A DNA stretch of 5,201 nucleotides, taken from NCBI GenBank assembly GCA_014523485.1, contig JAATVK010000187.1:1-5201 (forward strand), written 5' to 3'. The notes beneath the pieces were generated by a model that saw only the letters and a program-made list of their open reading frames with translations, did no database searches and was not told where the DNA came from. Positions 1 to 5,201 of the stretch are shown here, piece after piece. Both the position numbers and the translations under genes were made by a program. Positions within the stretch are counted from its first letter, which is position 1. Every line of letters begins with the position of its first letter. The DNA is from Nitrososphaerales archaeon TH5894. Lineage in GTDB: Archaea; Thermoproteota; Nitrososphaeria; Nitrososphaerales; Nitrososphaeraceae.

Positions 1-429
1 ATAAACAATCTTCAACATGCTGTAAGATATCTAGCATCTTTAGAAAATGTTAATTCCTCTAAAATTGCTTCTCTTGGTTGGTGTTTTGGTGGTGGACAAT
101 CTCTTCAACTAGCATTAAACACAGAACCAGAATATCCTTTATCGGCAACGATAATTTATTATGGCAATTTGGTATCTGATCAAGAATCAATCTCAAAGAT
201 AAAGTGGCCAATATTAGGAATATTTGGAGACCAAGACAAATCAATCCCAGTACAAACCGTAAAACAATTTGAAGAAGGATTGAATGCAAATGGAATAACA
301 AATGAAATTTACATCTACAAAGGAGTAGGACATGCATTTGCAAACCCATCTGGCGATAATTATGCTCCTCAAGAAACTCAAGATGCATGGGAAAAGACAG
401 TATCTTTCCTGAAAAAATATTTGAAGTAA
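1..429 (+). CDS. Dienelactone hydrolase family protein, C-terminal part (5' end outside window)
   Basis: This is an alpha/beta-hydrolase of the dienelactone hydrolase (carboxymethylenebutenolidase) family, probably a cytosolic esterase or lactonase. The frame is open from base 1 and gives 142 residues before TAA at 427-429. The nucleophile elbow GWCFGG is at fragment residues 26-31, with Cys28 as nucleophile; the G-x-C-x-G-G form is typical of this family, where most other alpha/beta-hydrolases use Ser. The acid is probably Asp79 in GDQDKSIP (residues 76-83), which aligns with the Asp of the bacterial GGQDHFVP motif. The catalytic His is His111 in GVGHAFAN. The full triad is therefore present. 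Family members are about 230-250 residues long, so roughly the first 100 are missing because of the window edge. The TTG at 169 lies after the nucleophile and is not the start. The family is clear, but the natural substrate cannot be read from sequence, and many archaeal members do not act on chlorocatechol-derived dienelactones. Confidence 0.9.
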   Translation: MNNLQHAVRYLASLENVNSSKIASLGWCFGGGQSLQLALNTEPEYPLSATIIYYGNLVSDQESISKIKWPILGIFGDQDKSIPVQTVKQFEEGLNANGITNEIYIYKGVGHAFANPSGDNYAPQETQDAWEKTVSFLKKYLK

Positions 430-435
430 TTTAGG

Positions 436-449
436 CTATTCTTATTTTC
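436..449 (+). terminator. Possible T-rich terminator after the hydrolase gene
   Basis: A pyrimidine-rich stretch (CTATTCTTATTTTC) begins seven bases after the stop codon and has no stem-loop before it. Archaeal RNA polymerase can terminate at oligo-T tracts without a hairpin, so this is plausible. In sequence this AT-rich it is weak evidence. The two T6 runs at 577-596 are alternatives. Confidence 0.25.
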
Positions 450-546
450 AGAAATAATCTGGTTGCCATAGATTTGAGATAAGCATTCACAGCTAAATCT
501 ATTTTATTAAACTAACAGATCCATGTTATTTATCATTAAATTGTAA

Positions 547-565
547 AATTGATTTTTAATCAATT
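547..565. repeat. Perfect inverted repeat, 8-bp arms, 3-nt spacer
   Basis: AATTGATT (547-554) and AATCAATT (558-565) are exact reverse complements around TTT. The element sits about 155 bp upstream of the acetolactate synthase start and just before two T6 runs (577-582 and 591-596). It could be a hairpin contributing to termination of the upstream transcript, or a palindromic protein-binding site. In such AT-rich DNA it could also be chance. Confidence 0.35.
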
Positions 566-695
566 CGAACTGTTAATTTTTTACTACTAATTTTTTAGAA
601 TCATATGTATTTCAGTTTTAATTAGATTTGATCTATCATAAAATAATTCTAGATGAGTCTTGAGTTTATTGAGATAACTAATAATGAAATACTAT

Positions 696-710
696 GATAT
701 TTAATATTAT
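696..710 (+). promoter_or_regulatory. TATA-like AT box before the acetolactate synthase gene
   Basis: GATATTTAATATTAT resembles an archaeal TATA element and ends 10 bp before the first ATG. A normal TATA-to-start distance of about 25 bp from its left part would put transcription initiation on or just inside the two ATG codons (720 and 723), consistent with a leaderless mRNA. There is no Shine-Dalgarno motif in the preceding bases. Surrounding sequence is so AT-rich that another box, such as CATAAAATAA near 637-646 with a longer leader, cannot be excluded. Confidence 0.3.
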
Positions 711-719
711 AGTCAAATA

Positions 720-2432
720 ATGATGAAGGCTTCTAATCTATTCCTAAGATGCTTAGAATCTGAAGGAGTCGAATATATATTTGGTTTACCTGGTGAAGAA
801 AATAATGATTTAATGCTTTCACTATTAAATTCAAAAATTAAGTTTATCCTAGTAAGACATGAACAAGGGGCTGCTTTTATGGCTGATGTCTATGGTAGAC
901 TAACACAAAAAGTTGGAGTCTGTCTATCTACGTTGGGTCCTGGTGCAACAAACTTGATAACCGGTGTGGCAAATGCAAATATGGATAGATCTCCTATATT
1001 GGCTATTACCGGACAAACAGATTCTAACCTACGTCATAAAGAATCTCATCAAAATATGGACGTTGTATCCCTGTTTAACCCTATAACAAAATGGCGATGG
1101 TCAATCCACAATGCTGATGTTATTCCAGAATTAGTAAGAAGAGCTTTTAAAATTTCAATTGAGGAAAAAGCTGGCGCAGTACATCTAGAACTGCCAGAGG
1201 ATATAGCCAAAAACAAATCAGATATCAAGCCAATAAAAAAGCCCAAACGAACATTAAGATCAAGACCACAAAAGGGTTTGATAAAAAAAGCAGTTAAAAT
1301 GATTTTGAGTGCCAAAATTCCTATAATTTTGGTAGGAAACGGCTGTATACGAGGCGGCGCTAGCTCAAACATAAGAAAGTTTGTAGAAAAAACAGGCATA
1401 TTTTCAATGAATACATTCATGGCAAAAGGTGTAATATCAGATAAATCTGAACGACATTTACAAACAATTGGAATCAAAGATGTAGATCATCTTCTCATTG
1501 CTTTGAGAGAAGCTGATTTGGTTATTGCGATAGGATATGACCTAGTAGAATATAGCCCAAAAAATTGGAATAGTAATTTAGACAAGAAAATCATTCATAT
1601 AGATTTTACCCCAGCTGAAGTGGAAACATACTATCCTCCAGACATTGAGATTGCTGCAGATATAGGTTATACAATAGATTCAATTTTACTTGAATTGATT
1701 AAAGAAAAAGAAGAAGTAGAAGAAAAAGTAGGAAAAAAAAGAATCGACAAGAATAACAATCTAAATTCTATAGATATACCATATTTTGAAATACCTGATA
1801 CATTTAGAGAAATCAAGAAACAAATTACAGAAAGAATAGAAAAATTCAAAGATAATTTTGCTTATCCGATTGATCCCATGAAATTAGTCATTGATGTAAG
1901 AAATGCTTTAGAAGAAAATGATATTGTTATATCAGACGTTGGAGCTCATAAATTATGGATAGCGAAAACTTACAATACTTATATTCCAAATACTTGTCTA
2001 ATCACTAATGGTTTTTGTTCTATGGGTTTTGCCTTTCCAGGTGCTATTGCAGCACAACTTGTCAGGCCAAATCAAAAAGTTGTTGTCATGTGTGGCGACG
2101 GTGGCTTTTTGATGAATGTTCAAGAATTGGAGACTGCTGTTCGTTTACAATTACCAATAATAATCATCATCTGGTGTGATTCAGATTATGGTATGATCTC
2201 TCTAAAACAAATTCAGGAATTTGGAAGGAGTGCATTTACTCGATTCAGTAATCCTGACTTTGTTACACTTGCCAAAAGTTTTGGAGCCATTGGATATCAT
2301 GTTAAATCTACTGAAGAATTTCCTAAAATCTTAGAAAAAGCAAAAGAATCAACATCTGTCCCAGTAATAATAGCAATTGATGTAGATTATTCTAAGAACC
2401 AACTTTTATTAAATGCTGACTTTAATGATTAG
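720..2432 (+). CDS. Acetolactate synthase, catabolic (FAD-independent) type, thiamine-diphosphate enzyme
   Basis: This is a complete 570-residue cytosolic enzyme predicted to condense two pyruvates into 2-acetolactate and CO2. The N-terminal pyrimidine-binding domain (about 1-165) has FGLPGEEN at 21-28, the cofactor-activating Glu48 in RHEQGA, and TLGPGATNL at 71-79. A central domain spans about 186-328. The C-terminal diphosphate-binding domain (about 385-560) has GDGGF at 459-463, where Asp460 is a metal ligand, then WCDSDYG at 485-491, where Asp487 is the likely second ligand. The stretch GYDLVEYSPKNWN (272-284) and the ending of the diphosphate domain resemble Bacillus AlsS and Klebsiella BudB, which lack FAD, more than anabolic IlvB; the length equals that of AlsS. 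A Lys/Glu-rich segment at 326-348 links the central and C-terminal domains. Two ATG codons (720, 723) are adjacent; family members usually begin with Met-Lys-Ala, so 723 is equally likely. No small regulatory subunit or acetolactate decarboxylase is in view. Other pyruvate-using thiamine enzymes remain possible. Confidence 0.88.
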   Translation: MMKASNLFLRCLESEGVEYIFGLPGEENNDLMLSLLNSKIKFILVRHEQGAAFMADVYGRLTQKVGVCLSTLGPGATNLITGVANANMDRSPILAITGQTDSNLRHKESHQNMDVVSLFNPITKWRWSIHNADVIPELVRRAFKISIEEKAGAVHLELPEDIAKNKSDIKPIKKPKRTLRSRPQKGLIKKAVKMILSAKIPIILVGNGCIRGGASSNIRKFVEKTGIFSMNTFMAKGVISDKSERHLQTIGIKDVDHLLIALREADLVIAIGYDLVEYSPKNWNSNLDKKIIHIDFTPAEVETYYPPDIEIAADIGYTIDSILLELIKEKEEVEEKVGKKRIDKNNNLNSIDIPYFEIPDTFREIKKQITERIEKFKDNFAYPIDPMKLVIDVRNALEENDIVISDVGAHKLWIAKTYNTYIPNTCLITNGFCSMGFAFPGAIAAQLVRPNQKVVVMCGDGGFLMNVQELETAVRLQLPIIIIIWCDSDYGMISLKQIQEFGRSAFTRFSNPDFVTLAKSFGAIGYHVKSTEEFPKILEKAKESTSVPVIIAIDVDYSKNQLLLNADFND

Positions 2433-2460
2433 ATATTGTTATTATTATTATCACTTATTA
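2433..2460 (+). terminator. Possible T-rich terminator between convergent genes
   Basis: The 28 bp between the acetolactate synthase stop and the end of the leftward NHL remnant are nearly all A and T, with a TTATTATTATTA triplet run and no clear stem-loop. Such T-rich sequence just after a stop is compatible with archaeal termination of the rightward transcript. Support is by composition and position only. Confidence 0.3.
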
Positions 2461-2811
2461 TCAGTTATGAAAAACCAAAAATAATGTAAGAAAAATTAAT
2501 CTAATTTGTTCAATATAGTTATTATACTTTATGATTAGCTCCTTAATTGCAATCATAATTGCTCTCAAATGTGATTTTCCGCTATCTGTAACGTAGATTT
2601 TACCTTCAGAATCTATTGCAATATCATGTGGAATTAGGAATTTATCATCTTTACAATTGATCATCTGTACATCCAAGTGATCCCACATTGTGATAAAATT
2701 GTCATTGCTATCAAATTTTTGAACTCGAATATTTCTTGTATCGACTACATAGACATTAGCATCTGAATCAGTCACAATTCCATGATCTTCAATAAATTGA
2801 CCTTTCTTATT
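2461..2811 (-). pseudogene. NHL-repeat beta-propeller remnant
   Basis: Reading leftwards, the open frame begins directly after a TGA at 2812-2814 and has no ATG start; GTG at 2773-2775 is the only start-like codon and falls inside a repeat. The translation carries one nearly intact NHL unit: DHGIVTDSDANVYVVDTRN followed by IRVQKFDSNDNFITMW. A second unit begins with IPHDIAIDSEGKIYVTDSG (about 2578-2631), after which all similarity stops. The last 38 residues, to TGA at 2461-2463, look like non-coding sequence read by chance. Intact archaeal NHL proteins have about five or six such blades, usually behind a signal peptide, so only about a third of one remains. I could not recover the missing blades in other frames nearby. 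Family membership is clear; calling it a decayed gene rather than a short expressed protein is inference. Confidence 0.6.
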
Positions 2812-2855
2812 TCATCATTTAATTCAATGATTGTCTTTTTGAGATTAATATTACT

Positions 2856-2874
2856 ATTAATTCTACCAATTAAT
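2856..2874. repeat. Inverted repeat just after the small gene, 7-bp arms
   Basis: ATTAATT (2856-2862) and AATTAAT (2868-2874) are exact reverse complements around CTACC, beginning six bases beyond the stop codon of the 101-residue gene. It may form a 3'-end hairpin on that leftward transcript. No T-run follows on that strand, and all arm bases are A or T, so it may be chance. Confidence 0.25.
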
Positions 2875-2880
2875 TATAAC

Positions 2881-3186
2881 CTATTTACTAGCAACCGCCT
2901 CAATTATCATTGATAGATTGCTAACTATGTAATTTGATACATATGGCAGAGCTGCATTGATGTCATTAGTTGAAAAACCTTGTTGTCTAGCAATACATCT
3001 AAAATTTGCTCTTGTACCACCAATTACACAGCCTATGTAAAAATCTGCATTACGACTCATAAGTGTATCTTCGCCAATTCTTTCAAATGTGTCCTCAAGT
3101 TGGTCTCGGGCATCTCTAAATTCTGCTATTGTAGCATTAAGTGCCTCAAAAGATAATATAAGCATTTGATTATCATTGAATGTCAT
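2881..3186 (-). CDS. Hypothetical 101-residue protein
   Basis: I do not recognise this family. The frame starts with ATG (3184-3186) and ends with TAG (2881-2883), giving a soluble, probably helical protein without signal peptide or membrane segment. Residues 7-36 look like an amphipathic helix with a charged stretch (EFRDARDQLEDTFERIGED, 22-40). The middle holds two cysteines, Cys53 and Cys64, around a Gly-rich turn (IGGTR, 55-59). A second helical part follows (73-101), ending in a hydrophobic segment NLSMIIEAVASK. Spaced cysteines in one small domain could form a disulfide or share a metal, but no classical zinc motif is present. The gene stands alone, with gaps of about 70 bp to the NHL remnant and 339 bp to the surface-protein gene. 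A TATA-like box and a perfect inverted repeat precede the start, which supports it being a real, regulated gene. No function can be assigned. Confidence 0.7.
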   Translation of the reverse strand: MTFNDNQMLILSFEALNATIAEFRDARDQLEDTFERIGEDTLMSRNADFYIGCVIGGTRANFRCIARQQGFSTNDINAALPYVSNYIVSNLSMIIEAVASK

Positions 3187-3217
3187 ATTAACTTACTTCA
3201 GTGAGAGAAGTTAATAT
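3185..3217 (-). promoter_or_regulatory. Perfect 10-bp inverted repeat at the start codon of the small gene (candidate operator or mRNA hairpin)
   Basis: ATATTAACTT (3185-3194) and AAGTTAATAT (3208-3217) are exact reverse complements separated by 13 bp. The left arm includes two bases of the ATG start codon, and the right arm lies seven bases from the TATA-like box. A shorter alternative pairing, ACTTC (3195-3199) with GAAGT (3207-3211), nests inside. Lying between the TATA box and the start, the element could be an operator for a dimeric helix-turn-helix repressor. As RNA it could fold and hide the start codon only if transcription begins upstream of the right arm. Both roles are inferred. 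Confidence 0.5.
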
Positions 3218-3223
3218 TTTTCG

Positions 3224-3232
3224 ATTTATAGC
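3224..3232 (-). promoter_or_regulatory. TATA-like box for the 101-residue gene
   Basis: On the minus strand this reads GCTATAAAT, close to an archaeal TATA element, and its centre is about 42 bp before the ATG. A usual 25-27 bp spacing predicts transcription starting near 3201-3203, giving a leader of about 15 nt. No Shine-Dalgarno motif is seen in that leader. That predicted start lies inside the spacer of the inverted repeat at 3185-3217. Confidence 0.45.
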
Positions 3233-3422
3233 TATTGAATTTTAATTCTTCATTTTCCTTTTTAGAGACGCTTCCGAGATAATCTTCCAAAATAATTGTC
3301 TATACACCCAAAATACTTCTTAAAAGGTCTTATTTCAATTCTAATAGGAATTTTCGTTAAAATGACTTGTTACATAAAGGTACCCGAATTTATGTCAAAT
3401 TTGTTTCACATCCCATTGTAAA

Positions 3423-3440
3423 AGATACAAAAATGTATCT
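3423..3440. repeat. Perfect inverted repeat, 7-bp arms, A4 loop
   Basis: AGATACA (3423-3429) and TGTATCT (3434-3440) are exact reverse complements around AAAA, and the six-base half-site AGATAC returns at 3453-3458. On the leftward transcript from the surface-protein gene it would form a 7-bp stem with a UUUU loop followed by UUU, 86 bp beyond the stop codon. A 3'-end hairpin or a binding site for a dimeric protein are both possible. Confidence 0.4.
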
Positions 3441-3525
3441 CACTAAAACAATAGATACGAAATTATGTTAGTCAGTATATTATCACTTTAGTTTAGGAGA
3501 GTTGGTGTTAGCTCAATTACAAGAT

Positions 3526-5201
3526 CTATCCTAGGATAGAAATACTTTCTGCGTTAGTGTTAGCAACATAAACGTTTTCATTGTTAGAATTGAATGCTAT
3601 TCCAGTAAGATTATTGTCTTTACTAATTACATCAATAGTATCAATTACTGTATTAAGTAGTCCATCAATAACTGAAACTGTCCCATTTATTGAATTTGTA
3701 ACATAAATGTTACCATCATATTCATTATATGTTATCCCTATTGGTCTAGCACCTGTTGAAATAGTTTTAACAACATCATTTGTGGTACCATTTATAACGG
3801 ATACTGTACCTGAACCAGTATTTGCGACATATAAGTAGTTGTTAACTGGATTATAAATTATAGAAGAAGGAGCTATCTCACCAGTAGAGATTATTTTTAC
3901 CAAGGTTTTTGTTGTACTGTTAACTACTGAAACAGTATCTGATCCCCTGTTAGTAACATATAGATTGCCATTATCATAATTATATGCAATTCCATCAGGG
4001 CTAAAAAATTTTCCTATCATTTGACTTATATTTCCCATTACAGTATTGGAAGTACCATTTATTATTGATATTATATTCAATCCGTTATTGGTTACATATA
4101 TTGTATTGTTAATTGGATTTACTTCTATACCTGAAAGACCTGTTCCAATGAAATTACCAATATTAATTGTATCGGTTATTAAATTAGTTGTAGTATTAAT
4201 TATTGATATTACTCCTGAATTAGAATTTGTAATATAAATTAAGTCATTAGCAGAATTGTAAATAATTGCCTTAGGATTATTACCTATAGGTATAATTGCA
4301 TCAAAATTATCAGTTGTAGTATTTATCACTGAAATTGAGCTCATATTATTAAGCGTCTCAGAATTTGTGACATAAAGCAAATTGTTATCTGATTTAAATG
4401 CCATTCCATAAGGTAAGGTAAAACCAGATATTGTACCTATTACAGAGAGTTGGGATTGTGGAGGAATGACAGGTTGGGGTGGATTAACTTCATTTGTTAT
4501 AATACAAACTTTTGCTTGACCTGATTTTATTTTTCCTTCACAGCCATTTGAGTAATTTGTTGAGTATCCTGGTGGACCTTTTTCCGTCACGCTGTAGCTA
4601 CCAGGATCTAAAGTAACAGTGATACCACTTCCAGATCTTCCTGGAAAAGACCTGGGTGACGGATCGTTCCCACTTACTTTGATGGTAAATGCAGTAGGTT
4701 TTAATTTTGTAGCAGAGTCATCATTGTTATAGTTATTGACTACATCTTTTATGACTATCAATTGTGCAGATTGATCTTCAGGTTGATAAACATTTGTAAT
4801 AGTACATGTAATTTTGTCTCCTGGGTTCATTTTACCGAGACAACCGCTAGAATAGTCTGCATTATAATCTGAAGGACTTACCTCAGTAACAGAATAACTA
4901 CCATTTTTCAAATTCACATTCACACCAGCTGAACTTCCAGGAAAAGATGTTGGCTGAGGATCTTTACCATTCACTGTAATAGTAAAATCAGATGGTCCAT
5001 TAGATCCTCCTCCATCATTAACGACTTTTTTTACAACTTTTAATGTACCTGTAAGTACAGGTGAATTGTACGTATTAGTAATAGTACAGGTCTTTGTTTG
5101 TCCAGGGTTTATCGTTCCAGAACACAAACCTGATTTACTGACAGTATAATCAGATGGTCCACTTTCACTAACACTGTATTTTCCTTGATCTAGCTTTACG
5201 A
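3526..5201 (-). CDS. Secreted surface protein: prealbumin-like modules plus seven-bladed YVTN propeller (N-terminus outside window)
   Basis: The leftward frame is open to the right edge (first full codon 5197-5199) and ends with TAG at 3526-3528, giving 557 residues of a longer protein. In order it shows the end of one prealbumin-like beta-sandwich module (1-42), two complete modules (about 50-136 and 145-236), a Pro-rich linker (237-249), and a YVTN beta-propeller (251-557). Each module keeps two cysteines 12 residues apart (26/38, 120/132, 220/232) in a C-x-G-x-[IM]-x-x-G pattern ending in ITN, so a disulfide per module is likely. The modules resemble SpaA/Cna-B-type folds that act as stalks on cell surfaces. 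The propeller ends two residues after its last strand, so no C-terminal anchor exists; any signal peptide or anchor must be N-terminal. Twelve N-x-S/T sequons favour an extracellular glycoprotein. TTG at 5125-5127 is internal to a module and not the start. Adhesion or cell-envelope structure is inferred; no catalytic residues are seen. Confidence 0.85.
   Translation of the reverse strand, partial: VKLDQGKYSVSESGPSDYTVSKSGLCSGTINPGQTKTCTITNTYNSPVLTGTLKVVKKVVNDGGGSNGPSDFTITVNGKDPQPTSFPGSSAGVNVNLKNGSYSVTEVSPSDYNADYSSGCLGKMNPGDKITCTITNVYQPEDQSAQLIVIKDVVNNYNNDDSATKLKPTAFTIKVSGNDPSPRSFPGRSGSGITVTLDPGSYSVTEKGPPGYSTNYSNGCEGKIKSGQAKVCIITNEVNPPQPVIPPQSQLSVIGTISGFTLPYGMAFKSDNNLLYVTNSETLNNMSSISVINTTTDNFDAIIPIGNNPKAIIYNSANDLIYITNSNSGVISIINTTTNLITDTINIGNFIGTGLSGIEVNPINNTIYVTNNGLNIISIINGTSNTVMGNISQMIGKFFSPDGIAYNYDNGNLYVTNRGSDTVSVVNSTTKTLVKIISTGEIAPSSIIYNPVNNYLYVANTGSGTVSVINGTTNDVVKTISTGARPIGITYNEYDGNIYVTNSINGTVSVIDGLLNTVIDTIDVISKDNNLTGIAFNSNNENVYVANTNAESISILG
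3529..4449 (-). repeat. Seven YVTN propeller blades within the surface protein
   Basis: Seven motifs, LYVTN, IYITN, IYVTN, LYVTN, LYVAN, IYVTN and VYVAN, begin at fragment residues 275, 321, 367, 413, 456, 498 and 543, with spacings of 46, 46, 46, 43, 42 and 45. Between them recurs a strand of the form SV-IN-GTTN or SIINTTTN followed by the start of the next blade (P-GI-YN). Seven units match a closed seven-bladed propeller; the N-terminal strand LSVIGTI and C-terminal strand SISILG probably complete the ring. Confidence 0.85.
4492..5199 (-). repeat. Tandem prealbumin-like (SpaA/Cna-B-type) modules within the surface protein
   Basis: Three units follow one another: a partial one at 5074-5199 and full ones at 4792-5052 and 4492-4767, each about 90 residues when complete. 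Shared landmarks in order are VVKKVV or VIKDVV, FTI-V-G-DP, SFPG-S, a GSYSVTE strand, SDY or PGY, then the Cys-Gly to Cys-x-ITN pair. The units have diverged considerably, so they are an old duplication, and more copies probably lie beyond the right edge. Confidence 0.8.

Larger units (their letters stand above)
430..719. other. AT-rich intergenic region
   Basis: This gap between the hydrolase and the acetolactate synthase holds no open frame with coding character on either strand. It contains a T-rich stretch just after the hydrolase stop, a perfect 8-bp inverted repeat (547-565), two T6 runs (577-582 and 591-596), and AT-rich promoter-like sequence close to the next gene. Its length suggests that the two genes are transcribed separately. 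Confidence 0.7.
3187..3525. other. 339-bp intergenic region with promoter and inverted repeats, no gene seen
   Basis: The gap between the surface-protein gene and the 101-residue gene, both reading leftwards, holds no convincing coding frame. Its left end carries the TATA-like box and the inverted repeat of the small gene. Around 3423-3440 there is a second perfect inverted repeat whose half-site recurs at 3453-3458. The stretch 3241-3300 is slightly richer in G and C and has two short open frames on the minus strand of under 35 codons each, neither with a start signal. No tRNA or known small RNA fold is evident by eye. Confidence 0.6.

Noticed and set aside
59..388. Minus-strand open frame antisense to the hydrolase
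   Set aside because: Its translation is a Leu-rich low-complexity string, while the plus strand has a full Cys-Asp-His triad in family-specific motifs. It is a shadow frame.
1049..1477. 142-codon minus-strand open frame inside the acetolactate synthase gene
   Set aside because: It lies opposite a well-conserved thiamine-diphosphate enzyme, shows no recognisable domain, and has no promoter or start context of its own.
2440..2451. TTATTATTATTA triplet run as a microsatellite or CRISPR-like repeat
   Set aside because: Only four triplet units in AT-rich DNA, with no spacers or longer unit. No CRISPR array occurs anywhere in the window.
3362..3421. Plus-strand 19-codon frame starting with ATG in the intergenic gap
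   Set aside because: It is too short, has no promoter-like element at the right distance and no coding character.
3501..3540. tRNA-like text (GTTGGTGTTAGCTCAATTAC) near the end of the surface-protein gene
   Set aside because: It recalls a tRNA D-arm, but no anticodon arm, T-arm or acceptor pairing could be found, and the stretch runs into the coding end of the propeller.
4046..4237. Plus-strand open frame with a hydrophobic translation opposite the propeller
   Set aside because: The Val/Ile-rich sequence is the mirror of the repeated Asn/Thr/Ile codons on the real strand, so it is not evidence of a membrane protein.
5125..5127. TTG codon as the start of the surface protein
   Set aside because: It falls inside a prealbumin-like module whose GKYSVSE strand is clearly encoded upstream in the same frame, so the gene continues past the window edge.

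Overview
The window looks like chromosomal DNA of a mesophilic archaeon, most likely of the ammonia-oxidising Nitrososphaeria (Nitrososphaera/Nitrosocosmicus type). This is an inference from several things: the very AT-rich composition, the absence of Shine-Dalgarno motifs before the starts, a TATA-type promoter element, and a large extracellular beta-propeller protein carrying prealbumin-like modules and many N-glycosylation sequons. No rRNA, tRNA, CRISPR array, transposase or integrase is visible.

Layout. On the left, two genes read rightwards. The first is the C-terminal part of a dienelactone-hydrolase-family enzyme (1-429), whose 5' end lies outside the window. After an AT-rich gap of about 290 bp comes a complete thiamine-diphosphate enzyme of the catabolic (FAD-independent) acetolactate synthase type (720-2432). 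The other three genes read leftwards and converge on it: a decayed NHL-repeat fragment (2461-2811), a small unrecognised 101-residue protein (2881-3186), and the C-terminal 557 residues of a large surface protein (3526-5201). That surface protein has tandem disulfide-bearing prealbumin-like beta-sandwich modules, a Pro-rich linker and a seven-bladed YVTN beta-propeller. It is cut by the right edge of the window.

How the parts relate. I see no multi-gene operon or pathway shared by all of them. The acetolactate synthase and the hydrolase are independent metabolic genes on the same strand, separated by a gap long enough for its own promoter. The right half is accessory in character: two propeller-type genes, one decayed and one long and repetitive, flank an orphan small gene. 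The small gene has its own TATA-like box followed by a perfect 10-bp inverted repeat that runs into its start codon, which is the most suggestive regulatory structure here.

I do not find convincing evidence of a previously undescribed defence, mobile or RNA-based system. The points most worth checking are the inverted repeat at the start of the 101-aa gene, the blade-periodic glycosylation sequons of the propeller, and the NHL remnant.
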